DNA of 64,000 bases, from NCBI GenBank assembly GCA_027487795.1, contig JAIYCX010000036.1, forward strand, positions 1 through 64,000. Direction: 5' to 3'. The notes beneath the pieces are model-generated. The model saw only the letters and a list, made by a program, of their open reading frames with translations, made no database searches and had not been told where the DNA came from. Both the position numbers and the translations under genes were made by a program. The stretch is from Pseudomonadota bacterium. GTDB taxonomy: Bacteria; Bdellovibrionota_C; UBA2361; SZUA-149; DAOLCO01. This document shows, piece after piece, positions 11,593-20,379 of the stretch (its first letter is position 1; every line of letters begins with the position of its first letter).

Positions 11593-12699
11593 TTAACGTA
11601 ATTTTTTTGACTTTGTATTTGAAATTTCTATAGCATTTCTGAGTTCATCTTTACTTCGCTCAGTATAGCGCATAGTAGTTCTAACGTCGCTATGACCTAG
11701 TGCCTGGGCTACTAATCGTATATCTTGTGATGAATCCAGCAGTCCGTGGGCAAATGAGTGTCTTAATTTATGAGGATGTATTCTAGGAAATTTGTTATTT
11801 ACAGAATCAAAATCTGGTGAATATGATGCCGATAGTCCAAAAGCAGAAATTATTCTCCAGAGTGTTTTTGGATCCATAGTAAAAGAGCTAGGGTTCGAAA
11901 CTTTAGAACCTTTGACACTTGGAAATACTGGGAGCTGAAGATAAGCCTTACTTGGAAGTTGGTTATATTCAGGAAAGTGATCTAGTATATATTGTCTTAG
12001 TGAATTAGTATAACTTTTTAGTAATTCTGATAATTCAGAATGAAGATAAACTTCTCTAAATTTTTTACCCTTAGTTCTAACATTTGTTAGCCAACTAAAA
12101 TCTTCCTTAATTTGAGATATTTTAAGTAATCTGACCTCATCTGCTCTTAGTCCTGTGCCTAGAAGTACCTCTAATAAAACGAGGTTTCTAAGGTTAATGA
12201 ATTTATTGGGATCTTTTTCAAATTTCTCTTTAGCTATTTTTCTTAGAAAATTAATTTCTTCTGAGTTTAGTCCTTGAGGCTTTGTACTATCAAATTTGGG
12301 ACTTTTAGCTTCTCTAGCAGGATTAACAAATCCAGGGATTCTTTCTGAAAGCGTTCTGCCTAAGTGTTTGATTGTGGCTAATCTTCTATTTACGGTAGAA
12401 GGGGAGTCTCCACTGGCAAGCCTTTGGTCTATAAAGTCTTTTGTAATTTGTAGAGTCCAATCTGATACTAATGGAATCTTACGTCCAGATTCGTTAATTA
12501 TAAAAGATACAAAATATGATAAATCGTATCTCTTTGCCTTAGCAGTATGGCTTTCACCATCAGCATAGTATAGTTTATAACTATCTACTATAGATTGAAG
12601 AGAAACATTATTAATATCTTTTTCCTTGATATTAGTGGCAAGATTGTTAGAATCTGCTTCTAATAGAGCAAAGTCATTTTGTGTATTATCAAAAGGCAT
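11593..12699 (-). CDS. Tyrosine recombinase, XerC/XerD-like
   Basis: 368 residues with a SAM-like N-terminal DNA-binding domain (about 30-125) and a C-terminal catalytic domain. Catalytic residues are visible: Arg in GTGLRADEVRLL, Lys in RTKGKKFREVYL, His and Arg in HPHKLRHSFAHGLL, His in LGHSDVRTTMRYTE and the nucleophile Tyr at about 345. It could resolve chromosome dimers with FtsK at dif. It is longer than typical Xer proteins (about 300), with an N-terminal extension of about 30 residues and a longer loop between motifs. No phage or transposon genes, direct repeats or att-like sites surround it, so a housekeeping Xer role is favoured over an integrase. Confidence 0.85.
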   Translation of the reverse strand: MPFDNTQNDFALLEADSNNLATNIKEKDINNVSLQSIVDSYKLYYADGESHTAKAKRYDLSYFVSFIINESGRKIPLVSDWTLQITKDFIDQRLASGDSPSTVNRRLATIKHLGRTLSERIPGFVNPAREAKSPKFDSTKPQGLNSEEINFLRKIAKEKFEKDPNKFINLRNLVLLEVLLGTGLRADEVRLLKISQIKEDFSWLTNVRTKGKKFREVYLHSELSELLKSYTNSLRQYILDHFPEYNQLPSKAYLQLPVFPSVKGSKVSNPSSFTMDPKTLWRIISAFGLSASYSPDFDSVNNKFPRIHPHKLRHSFAHGLLDSSQDIRLVAQALGHSDVRTTMRYTERSKDELRNAIEISNTKSKKLR

Positions 12700-12754
12700 G
12701 ATTAAGTTGTATCATAGTAATTTATCTTAGGTAAGAAAAAATTAATTATGTTAA

Positions 12755-12760
12755 TATAAT
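12755..12760 (+). promoter_or_regulatory. Candidate -10 box of the HEAT-repeat gene
   Basis: A perfect TATAAT ends five bases before the ATG at 12766. If it is a real -10, transcription would begin at about the start codon, giving a leaderless or nearly leaderless mRNA. No Shine-Dalgarno sequence is present and no good -35 is seen, so it may also be chance in AT-rich DNA. Confidence 0.35.
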
Positions 12761-12765
12761 TATAT

Positions 12766-13983
12766 ATGAGTGAAATAGAAGAATTAGCAAAAGAGAGGGA
12801 ACTTAAAGAATTAGCAATAATTTCTTCTGAAATTAGCAATGATGATTGGCAGATAAGAATCAGAGCTATAAATAAGCTTATTGCTTTTAAGAAATCTGAT
12901 GAGTTTTTTAAAGAATGTATTCCTAAGTTAATTGAAGCTACTAAGGACGAATCTTCTTTGGTAAGATTAGCAGCAATCCCAGCACTTGGTGATCTTGGCC
13001 CAAAGGCTAGGACTTGTACTAATAGATTAATCGAGGTGCTTCAATCTAGAGAAATAGAAGAAGTTAAGGCAGCAGTTCATTCATTAGGAAAAATTGGCGA
13101 CGATAGTGATCTCGTTATTACTAAACTTCTAGATTTATATGATGCTGATTATTTAAATAACTCTTCTGAGGAATTGTCTAAATCATTATCTTGGGCATTA
13201 GGTATTCTTGGACCAGCAGCTATTCCGCATTTTAGAAATCGCATTAAAAATGGCTCTATAAATTTGCAGTGTGGTATATTGCAAGCGGTTGGTATAATGG
13301 GCCCTCCAGCTATTTCACTACTCGAGGAGTGTATAATTTGTTTAAGCAGTGAAGATATAAATGTAAGAAAAGAAGCTGCTAAAGCTGTCGGAAATCTTAG
13401 AGCTAGCAACGAAGTTGAAAAAGCTGTCCCTTATTTAATTTCTGCTCTTAAAGACAATGATCCAGATGTTAGATGGCTAATGTCAGAAGCTTTAAGAAAA
13501 ATAGGTTCACCTAAGGCACTAGAAGCCTGGGCAAGTTATGAGCCTATAAATTCAGTTTCGGCTTTATCTAAACAGTTAAGTAATGCTGATAAAGCTGTTA
13601 GAGAAAATGCAGCTGAAAATCTTTTTCCGCTATTACAGAAAGGTGTAACTTTTGAAGCTGCAGATTTTAAAGCAGCTTTGAAGCAAACTTCACATATTAA
13701 AATGTTAGTTTTGTTAATAGAAGCTTTATCTAATTTGGAAGAAGATTCTTTAGTCTTTATAAATGAGCTAGAAGACTTGCTGTCGCATGAATCAAAAGAA
13801 GTAAGAGCAATGGTCTGTGTCTTATTTTCAAGGCTCCCTGAGCTACCATCAGTGCTCGTACCAAAGCTTATAATTTCATTGCAGGACGCTGATAAAGAAG
13901 TCAGACTTAAGGCTGCTTTAGCTTTGGAAAATTCACAGGACAAGCAAGCAGTTAAAGCAATTGAGAATTTTGATTGGTACTAA
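12766..13983 (+). CDS. HEAT-repeat protein
   Basis: 405 residues made almost entirely of roughly 31- to 39-residue HEAT/PBS-lyase-type helical repeats, such as IPKLIEATKDESSLVRLAAIPALGDLG, VPYLISALKDNDPDVRWLMSEALRKIG and VPKLIISLQDADKEVRLKAALALENS. Each has the D-x-x-VR-x-x-A-A-x-ALG pattern. No enzymatic domain and no signal peptide are present, so it is probably a cytoplasmic scaffold for protein-protein contact. It is followed, after a 124-base gap with an inverted repeat, by a FapA-like gene. It is divergent from the recombinase gene. Confidence 0.85.
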   Translation: MSEIEELAKERELKELAIISSEISNDDWQIRIRAINKLIAFKKSDEFFKECIPKLIEATKDESSLVRLAAIPALGDLGPKARTCTNRLIEVLQSREIEEVKAAVHSLGKIGDDSDLVITKLLDLYDADYLNNSSEELSKSLSWALGILGPAAIPHFRNRIKNGSINLQCGILQAVGIMGPPAISLLEECIICLSSEDINVRKEAAKAVGNLRASNEVEKAVPYLISALKDNDPDVRWLMSEALRKIGSPKALEAWASYEPINSVSALSKQLSNADKAVRENAAENLFPLLQKGVTFEAADFKAALKQTSHIKMLVLLIEALSNLEEDSLVFINELEDLLSHESKEVRAMVCVLFSRLPELPSVLVPKLIISLQDADKEVRLKAALALENSQDKQAVKAIENFDWY

Positions 13984-13990
13984 TGCCCCA

Positions 13991-14024
13991 TTTATGCCCG
14001 ATAACTTTACTTATAGGGCATAAA
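13991..14024. promoter_or_regulatory. Inverted repeat between HEAT and FapA-like genes
   Basis: TTTATGCCC at 13991-13999 is exactly complementary to GGGCATAAA at 14016-14024, separated by 16 bases. It starts 8 bases after the HEAT-gene stop codon. It could be a weak terminator, though no T-run follows, or an operator for the gene at 14108. Confidence 0.45.
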
Positions 14025-14107
14025 GCAAGTACTCTGATTTATTATATATAAGGCTGCCCTGCCGCAATTCACTCAAGTTCTTCTAATTTATAGACGTTTC
14101 ACTATAC

Positions 14108-15661
14108 ATGGGTACTAACGAAGATGTCCTACATAGTATAACTATAAATGAAATTTTATGTTCTCTAAAAATTTCTGCTGATCGTTTAAAGGCTTTTATA
14201 TCTTTTTCTCAATTAGATAAGTTAACAAAAGAAAATTTAGAGAGCTTAAATTGGATAAACTTTGACGATCAACTATGTGATTGGATCGAACAATTTTTAG
14301 ATGTTGAAATGGTAGATGATCGAAGTTTAAAGTCAGCTATCGATTCATTAAAACAAACCTTAATAAAAGAAACCAAAGATTCTAAAATAGCTGAGAGAAA
14401 GATTTCTCAGGGAATTGCCCCTACTATACCAAAAGATGGAAAGTATATACTTCTAGTGAAGCCTTATACTGAAAACTTTAGTGGAGGATATGATTTATCA
14501 AATAAATTTCAAAAAAGATTTGATTCAGTTTTAACAAATGCTCCAGTAATAAGAGTTTATCCTCCTAAGAAAGGTGATCCTGGTAAAGATGTTAAGGGAA
14601 TGTCTATTCCTGCCCTAGAAGGAAATCCATGTAACTTAGTTATTGGAGAAGGATTAGTAGAAAAAAAAGATTCATCTAAGGCTTATTCGGAGTTGTTAGC
14701 GAATAAAGATGGTTATTTAAAAATTGATAGTAGTAATAATGCTATAATCTCAGATAAAATTGAGATAAAATCAGATATAGACCATCATACTGGGAGTATA
14801 GATTTTTCAGGATCTATACTAATTAAAGGCACAGTTAGGCCGGGTTTCTCAGTCTTTGCAAATAAAGAAATTGAAATTACCGAAGACGTTCTCGATAGTT
14901 CAATTAAAAGTATACATGGAGATATAAAGATTAAGGGAAAGGTACTTGGTACCGATATGTTAAAAGACCTAAATCCAGTAAATTTTCATGAGGATGATTT
15001 TAGACGAATAGAAGTTGGGAATAATTTTAATTGTGATGAACTACAATCATACGCAGTATTTACAAAAGGTAATATTTTAGTTTCGAAAAATGTTTCTAGA
15101 TCTATGCTTTGTTCCGCTGGTGGTGTTATTATAGAAAAATCATTATTTTCTTCAAGAGTAAGAACTGTTTGTGGATTGCAAGTGAGCACACTAGGAAATG
15201 ATTCTGAAGCACCTAATCTTATTGAGATATTGTCAATTAATGAGGCTAGTAGAGAATATTTATTAGCAAAAGAAAAACTTGAAAAGCTAATACATCAAGA
15301 AGGTATTTTAAATACTTTCTTAGGCCCTTACGCTAATGATATGTCAGCAATTAAAAAATTATCTAATATACATAGATCAAAATTAGAAGTTACTTTAAAA
15401 AAACTTGTAGATATAAAAAAGTTAATCAGTTTAGCACAACTTGAGTTAGATAATTTTTCTAATGATAATAAAAGTACAAAAAGTAGTAATGTTAATATTA
15501 TAAAATTAGCTTATCCTGGGACAATAATTAGAGCAGAAAATAAAGAATATTTTATTAATGAATTATTAAAAGGCCCTTTTACCATTTCTTATAATTTTGA
15601 AAGTAAGGAATTTTTAAAACAAGATCTTCTTCCACTTGAATGTATTTTTAATAATAAATGA
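14108..15661 (+). CDS. FapA-family (DUF342) protein
   Basis: 517 residues. The region from about 85 to 375 matches the FapA/DUF342 family (flagellar assembly protein A): VYPPKKGDPGKDVKGMSIPALEGNP, then a right-handed beta-helix-like stack of short repeats such as GSIDFSGSILIKGTV, IHGDIKIKGKVLG and NILVSKNVSRSMLCSAGGVIIEKSLF. The C-terminal part from about 380 to 460 is a coiled coil, as in the family. FapA-like proteins are polymerisation or scaffold proteins linked in some species to flagella and c-di-GMP. No flagellar gene is in the window, so the role here is open. A CBS-pair gene follows 15 bases later. Confidence 0.85.
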   Translation: MGTNEDVLHSITINEILCSLKISADRLKAFISFSQLDKLTKENLESLNWINFDDQLCDWIEQFLDVEMVDDRSLKSAIDSLKQTLIKETKDSKIAERKISQGIAPTIPKDGKYILLVKPYTENFSGGYDLSNKFQKRFDSVLTNAPVIRVYPPKKGDPGKDVKGMSIPALEGNPCNLVIGEGLVEKKDSSKAYSELLANKDGYLKIDSSNNAIISDKIEIKSDIDHHTGSIDFSGSILIKGTVRPGFSVFANKEIEITEDVLDSSIKSIHGDIKIKGKVLGTDMLKDLNPVNFHEDDFRRIEVGNNFNCDELQSYAVFTKGNILVSKNVSRSMLCSAGGVIIEKSLFSSRVRTVCGLQVSTLGNDSEAPNLIEILSINEASREYLLAKEKLEKLIHQEGILNTFLGPYANDMSAIKKLSNIHRSKLEVTLKKLVDIKKLISLAQLELDNFSNDNKSTKSSNVNIIKLAYPGTIIRAENKEYFINELLKGPFTISYNFESKEFLKQDLLPLECIFNNK

Positions 15662-15676
15662 AAACCTAATAATATT

Positions 15677-16099
15677 ATGACTAGAAATTTAGATAATACA
15701 TACCTATCAAGCAGTATCGGATTATTAAACCCTGTTGATCCTATTTTAATAGAATCAAATTCATCTTTAGATGAAGCCATAGATTTGTTGAAATCTAGTA
15801 ATGGTGGAGCAATTTTAGTAGTAGATAGTGATGAAAAATTAATGGGTATATTTACTGAGCGAGATGTTCTTAAAAAAGTAGTTAAAAATAACCTATCTTA
15901 CTTGCAACCACTTTCTCAAATAATGACAAAAAATCCAGTATCTATTCAAATGACTACACCAATAGGTTTCGCTTTACAGCTAATGAGTCAGGGCGGATTT
16001 AGACATCTTCCTATTACAGATGAAGCCGGAGTCGCTATTGGTATGGTCTCTATTAAAGATATAATAGACGAATTAGTAAGAAAATTTATAATTGATTAA
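15677..16099 (+). CDS. Tandem CBS-domain protein
   Basis: 140 residues containing two CBS motifs (roughly 17-70 and 82-138): SLDEAIDLLKSSNGGAILVVDSDEKLMGIFTERDVLKK and TPIGFALQLMSQGGFRHLPITDEAGVAIGMVSIKDII. Such stand-alone pairs bind adenine nucleotides and act as sensors for partner proteins. It sits directly after the FapA-like gene and is probably cotranscribed, so it might tune that protein. Its stop overlaps the stop of the convergent kinase gene by four bases. There is no clear ribosome site before the ATG. Confidence 0.88.
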   Translation: MTRNLDNTYLSSSIGLLNPVDPILIESNSSLDEAIDLLKSSNGGAILVVDSDEKLMGIFTERDVLKKVVKNNLSYLQPLSQIMTKNPVSIQMTTPIGFALQLMSQGGFRHLPITDEAGVAIGMVSIKDIIDELVRKFIID

Positions 16100-17586
16100 T
16101 TATTAAATTGATTTATTTTAGAATGACGAATAAAAATCTGTCCTAAATCGCTTCTTAAAGTTTTAAAGAATTCATAATATTCAGAATAAACTTTGATAGC
16201 TTCTGCTGTTGGTTCAATGACTTCTGTGCATTGGACCATATTATCAAAGGCTTCTTCATGAGACTTATAAAAGTTTTTTGCTACAAGCCCAATCATAGCA
16301 TTACCAACAATCGCAACTTCTTCACCTTTAGGTACTCTAATTGGTCTTCTAAAAACATCTGCAAAAATTTGTGTCCATATTTTTGATCCAGCTCCCCCAC
16401 CTCCAATTCTAAGTTCTTCAATTTTAACACCTTCATTTTCAAGCGCTTCATTAACTGCGTATAGTGAAAAAGCGACCCCTTCCATAACTGCTCTAAGCAT
16501 GTCTCTCTTTGAGTGATAGTCTCTCAAGCCAAAGAACACACCACTAGCATAAGCACCAATCTTAGCATCACGTTCACCAGTTAAATACGGGAGGCAAAAA
16601 AGAGGTGGTCCTTTTTTTTCTCTAAGCCCTGGAACATCATTTAAATCAGCAGGCACAACTTTATCTCTCAGCCAGTTGATTGATGATGCTGCATTATTTA
16701 AGGCACCACCGTTAAGATATAAACCTTGCGCTAAACAATACGGATGAAGTCTCATATCTTCACTTTGATCAAATACTGGCTTAGGGCCAGGTGCTCTAAC
16801 TAAAGCTGAAGTTCCGACATTCATAACGCCGATATTTTCTTTTAGTCCACTTAAACCAACTGCTAAGGCACCTCCATCATATAGGCCCGGTATGATGTCT
16901 ATAGTTGTTGAAGTAAGTCCAATTTCTCTCCTAACACTTTCTAAAACTGGTATTGCAGTATGAAAGCCATCCATAACTTTTGGTAGTGATTTTTCGCTGA
17001 CCCCAGCAATAGATAAGCATTCTTCATCCCATTTAAACTCTGAGATATTAAAAAGCTGAGTAGCCGCAGCCATACTAGCTTCAGTTACTAACTCACCAGT
17101 AAATAAATATATAAGATAATCTTTTGAGGATAAAAAATATTTTGCCTTAGAAAAAAGATCATTACGTTTTTTCCTAAAGTAGAATAATCTAGCGAGTGGA
17201 TATTGAAACATTGGCGGACAGCCAGTTCTTAGATAAATCTTGTTCCAATCTGCTAGCTCTCGTAGTTCTTCGATTGTTTCTCTTGCTCTAAGGTCAGACA
17301 ATAGTGTCATTCCAGTTAGTGGAGAAAAGTGCTTGTCTAACATTATTAGACCTAACTGATACGATGAAATAATAATTTGCTTTATTTCATGCTTGTACTT
17401 ATTTGAAACGTCTTTTGATAGTGAAATTATTAAATCCCACAATTCTTGACCAGGATGTTCTACTGCTCCTTGTTCAGGTCTAAAAACAGGACTCCTAACT
17501 CTTCTTAGAGCTAAGATATTTCCTTTTTCGTCAACAACACCTGCTTTTAAATTTGTAGTTCCAACGTCTATTGAAAGTGAAAGCAT
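16096..17586 (-). CDS. FGGY-family carbohydrate kinase
   Basis: 496 residues, the usual length for xylulokinase, gluconokinase and relatives. The N-terminal phosphate-binding motif is LSIDVGTTNLKAGVVD, and the C-terminal ATP-binding signature is LRIGGGGAGSKIWTQIFADVF. It phosphorylates a sugar, sugar acid or polyol; substrate residues do not let me choose one. It is last in a minus-strand operon, 16 bases after a 2-hydroxyacid dehydrogenase, suggesting a short catabolic route that oxidises a hydroxyacid and phosphorylates a sugar-like compound. An AI-2 kinase (LsrK-like) role cannot be excluded but no other lsr gene is near. Confidence 0.9.
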   Translation of the reverse strand: MLSLSIDVGTTNLKAGVVDEKGNILALRRVRSPVFRPEQGAVEHPGQELWDLIISLSKDVSNKYKHEIKQIIISSYQLGLIMLDKHFSPLTGMTLLSDLRARETIEELRELADWNKIYLRTGCPPMFQYPLARLFYFRKKRNDLFSKAKYFLSSKDYLIYLFTGELVTEASMAAATQLFNISEFKWDEECLSIAGVSEKSLPKVMDGFHTAIPVLESVRREIGLTSTTIDIIPGLYDGGALAVGLSGLKENIGVMNVGTSALVRAPGPKPVFDQSEDMRLHPYCLAQGLYLNGGALNNAASSINWLRDKVVPADLNDVPGLREKKGPPLFCLPYLTGERDAKIGAYASGVFFGLRDYHSKRDMLRAVMEGVAFSLYAVNEALENEGVKIEELRIGGGGAGSKIWTQIFADVFRRPIRVPKGEEVAIVGNAMIGLVAKNFYKSHEEAFDNMVQCTEVIEPTAEAIKVYSEYYEFFKTLRSDLGQIFIRHSKINQFNN

Positions 17587-17602
17587 GTGTAATATTATTT
17601 AT

Positions 17603-18625
17603 TTAATTTTTATAATTTTTTGCTCTATAATTTTCGTTGAGAACTTCCTTATTAAGAATAGTACCAGGTAGTTCACCCTTAACAAAAACAGCTTTCATGT
17701 CTCTAACCATAGTCTCACCCATTTGTCTTAGAGATTCATCAGTCTTATCACCTAGATGAGGATTAATCATGACATTTGTATATTTTAAAAGTCTATGGTT
17801 CCCATCAATTGGCTCTCCTTCAACAACGTCTGCTCCGTAAGCTCTTATAGTCTTATTGTCTAATGCCTCACAGAGCGCATCTTCATCCAATAACTCACCT
17901 CTACAAGTATTAACTAAGAGAATACCTTTTTTAACTTTTTGGAAAACTTCTTTTGAAAACATTCTTTTGGTTTCATCTGTCAGTGGACAATGAAATGATA
18001 TGATATCAGAGTCAGAAATGATTTTTTCTAATGATACAGGCTCTGCGTTTCTTGCTTTAATTTCATCTGAAGTAAGATACGGATCATATGCTAAAACTTT
18101 AGATTTAAAACCTAGTGCTAGTATTTCAGAAACTCTGCGACCAATGTTCCCTATTCCTATTAGACCAACTGTCTTACCTTTAAGTTCAACTCCTAGATAT
18201 TTTGATCTATCCGACCAACGACTATTAAGAACCGAAATATACCCAGCATGAGCCATTCTACCAGAAGCAAGCATAAGATTTACAGCTTGTTCAGCAACTG
18301 CTTCTTGCTCTACTTCCCCTGCTACCCTACTAACTATAATTCCTAATGATGTAGCTGTCTTCGAATCTACATTGTTACAACCGATACCATGACGTGACAA
18401 TAACAAAAGAGAATCTAAACTTTCTAAAACAGCCTTTGGAAAATTAGGTGTAACGCTAGCAATTATACCACTAACTCCTTTCAATTCTCTTGATAAGTCT
18501 TCATCTGAAATTGTTATTGGAACTCTTACTCTTCTAATAGTAGAAAAAGTTTCCAGTTCACTAATATGTTCTTTGAAGTGTTGTCCAAAAGTATCTGAAT
18601 TTACAATTGCAATTTCTGGTTTCAT
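17603..18625 (-). CDS. D-isomer-specific 2-hydroxyacid dehydrogenase
   Basis: 340 residues. The NAD-binding Rossmann motif is GLIGIGNIGRRVSEIL (near 148-163). The catalytic triad is visible as Arg in NTCRGELLDED, Glu in VVEGEPIDG and His in MINPHLGDKTDES. It reversibly oxidises a D-2-hydroxyacid with NAD(P). No ACT domain is present, so it is not the serine-pathway SerA found at the end of this window. Gene order is di-haem peroxidase, this gene, then FGGY kinase, with gaps of 18 and 16 bases, so they form one operon. The substrate is unknown; a sugar acid fits the kinase neighbour. Confidence 0.9.
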   Translation of the reverse strand: MKPEIAIVNSDTFGQHFKEHISELETFSTIRRVRVPITISDEDLSRELKGVSGIIASVTPNFPKAVLESLDSLLLLSRHGIGCNNVDSKTATSLGIIVSRVAGEVEQEAVAEQAVNLMLASGRMAHAGYISVLNSRWSDRSKYLGVELKGKTVGLIGIGNIGRRVSEILALGFKSKVLAYDPYLTSDEIKARNAEPVSLEKIISDSDIISFHCPLTDETKRMFSKEVFQKVKKGILLVNTCRGELLDEDALCEALDNKTIRAYGADVVEGEPIDGNHRLLKYTNVMINPHLGDKTDESLRQMGETMVRDMKAVFVKGELPGTILNKEVLNENYRAKNYKN

Positions 18626-18643
18626 AGTATCTTATTTAAATTA

Positions 18644-19615
18644 TTACTTCGGTAGTTCACCAGTTAGGGAACCTAAAAATGTTTCTATAGATTTAACATC
18701 TGCTTCACTTAGATCTCTGCCTAGCTGATGTTTACCCATTAAGGTAATAGCCTTACTAAGTGTATCAACACTACCATCATGGAAGTAAGGAGCAGTTTTT
18801 GTAATGTTTCTTAAAGAAGGAACTTTAAAAACATACTTATCACTTTCTAATTTAGTAACTTTAAATCTCCCTTCATCAGAGGTGGTGTAAGGAACTACTA
18901 AACCTAGTTTTTGATACATTCCACCGCCAACCCCTACACCACTATGGCAAACAGTACATCCGCTCTGAACAAAAGTCATTAAGCCCTTCTTTTCATCCTC
19001 CGTTAAGGCAGATTTATCGCCATCAATATAGGAATCGAATCTAGAAGGAGTGATCAAAGTTTTTTCAAAAGCTCCTATAGCGCGCCCCATATTTTCAAAA
19101 GTTATAGCATTCTTATCTTCAGGAAATGCTTTAGCAAACATTGCAATATAATCTTTGTCGGAAGATAATACTTTTTCTACATCTTCTTTTGATTTTAAGC
19201 CCATTTCGATTGGATTTAGAACTGGTCCAAGTGCTTGAGCTTCTAAGTCCGCTGCTCTGCCATCCCAGAATTGAGCTATATGAAGGGCAGCGTTAAATGA
19301 AGATGGAGAATTTCTATCCCCATTTTTTCCATCTGAGCCTGGAGATACTTTTTTATTATCTACGCCGTATGTATTTAGATCGTGACAACTATTACAGGAC
19401 TGATTTCCATTCTTAGATAATTTTGTATCCAAATAAAGTTTTTTACCTAGTTCTACTTTTACTGAATTATCTTCTACTTTTTTTATTGACTTAAAACTAC
19501 TTAGTAAAGGCGCAATTTGTGCATCTAGTTCAGTATTTGCAAAAGACTTTTCAGTATTCAAGCTAGCAACTAACAATGTAGTTGCATATAGAAAAGCTAT
19601 ATATTTAGAATTCAT
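18644..19615 (-). CDS. Di-haem cytochrome c peroxidase family protein (CcpA/MauG type)
   Basis: 323 residues with an N-terminal signal peptide (IAFLYATTLLVASLNTEKSFA) and two haem c motifs: CNSCH in GNQSCNSCHDLN near residue 80, and CTVCH in SGCTVCHSGVGVGG near residue 220. RNSPSSFNAALHIAQFWDGRAADLEAQA is typical of the family. In the periplasm it should reduce hydrogen peroxide with electrons from small cytochromes, or oxidise a protein substrate as MauG does. It leads an operon with a hydroxyacid dehydrogenase and a kinase, which is an odd partnership for a peroxidase. Confidence 0.93.
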   Translation of the reverse strand: MNSKYIAFLYATTLLVASLNTEKSFANTELDAQIAPLLSSFKSIKKVEDNSVKVELGKKLYLDTKLSKNGNQSCNSCHDLNTYGVDNKKVSPGSDGKNGDRNSPSSFNAALHIAQFWDGRAADLEAQALGPVLNPIEMGLKSKEDVEKVLSSDKDYIAMFAKAFPEDKNAITFENMGRAIGAFEKTLITPSRFDSYIDGDKSALTEDEKKGLMTFVQSGCTVCHSGVGVGGGMYQKLGLVVPYTTSDEGRFKVTKLESDKYVFKVPSLRNITKTAPYFHDGSVDTLSKAITLMGKHQLGRDLSEADVKSIETFLGSLTGELPK

Positions 19616-19680
19616 AATTTAAGATTAAATAATGTGTTTAATTTTCATTATTTATATACTACTCAATATAAGTGAGCAAA

Positions 19681-20379
19681 TTATAGGTATTCTTTAATTT
19701 TTCTAAATAACCTTTCCTCAGGAAACTTAGTATGTATTTCTGGAATATTTTGTATATTTTTATCTAATATTTCTAATCTCTTTTTAAGATCTTCTTTTTC
19801 TTTGGAATTTGGAGATAGTTCACTAAATTGTATACGTAGGGCACTATAGAAATATTTTGGATCTATAAAAGATCCGCTAAGTATTCTAGAAGCTGTTTTA
19901 TCAGCCTTTATTTCCTTATCAAGATCAAATGAGATGAAATCCTCGTCATTAGATTCTTTTAATATACACGCGTCTCTGCTTGAAATATGAGCTATCTCGT
20001 GCGCTATGATAACACTAAGATCAGCTAAGCTTGCTAAGTTCTTAATTAAGCCTTCTGTTAAATATATAGTACCATTACATTGTGAAAAAGCTGCATTACT
20101 TTTAGACTTTAATACATAAAACTTTCCTGGCCGTGAACCTTGTTTAAATGTTGTATCCGTTGCTTGAATTCCAGATTTTAACCGACTTAGCACACTCTGT
20201 AGTAATACTTGTATATCCTGATTCTCATTATAGCCATAAGTGGAAAGTATAAAAACAGTGGTGTTATGTTCCTCCTCTTCACTAGGACCTGTTAAATTTT
20301 TATTTTGAGTGCTGCAACTGCAAATAGCGATAACACATGAGATTAAAAGAAGTTTATAAAATGAGTATTTTGTATGCAC
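19681..20379 (-). CDS. M48-family metalloprotease lipoprotein
   Basis: 232 residues. The N-terminus (KLLLISCVIAICSCSTQNKN) has a hydrophobic core ending in cysteines that fit a lipobox, so it is probably a lipoprotein. The zinc site is HEIAH (IIAHEIAHISSRD) with the third ligand in EIKADKTASRIL. It resembles a short BepA/LoiP-like periplasmic protease that degrades or matures outer-membrane proteins, but without a TPR region. Start is GTG at 20377-20379, the only usual start before the signal sequence. The 5' end overlaps the 5' end of the divergent ComEC-like gene by six bases. Confidence 0.85.
   Translation of the reverse strand: MHTKYSFYKLLLISCVIAICSCSTQNKNLTGPSEEEEHNTTVFILSTYGYNENQDIQVLLQSVLSRLKSGIQATDTTFKQGSRPGKFYVLKSKSNAAFSQCNGTIYLTEGLIKNLASLADLSVIIAHEIAHISSRDACILKESNDEDFISFDLDKEIKADKTASRILSGSFIDPKYFYSALRIQFSELSPNSKEKEDLKKRLEILDKNIQNIPEIHTKFPEERLFRKIKEYL

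Noticed and set aside
11593-12699. Integrase of a prophage or genomic island
   Set aside because: No tRNA, flanking repeats, phage or transfer genes are present and base composition does not change; a Xer-type housekeeping recombinase fits better.
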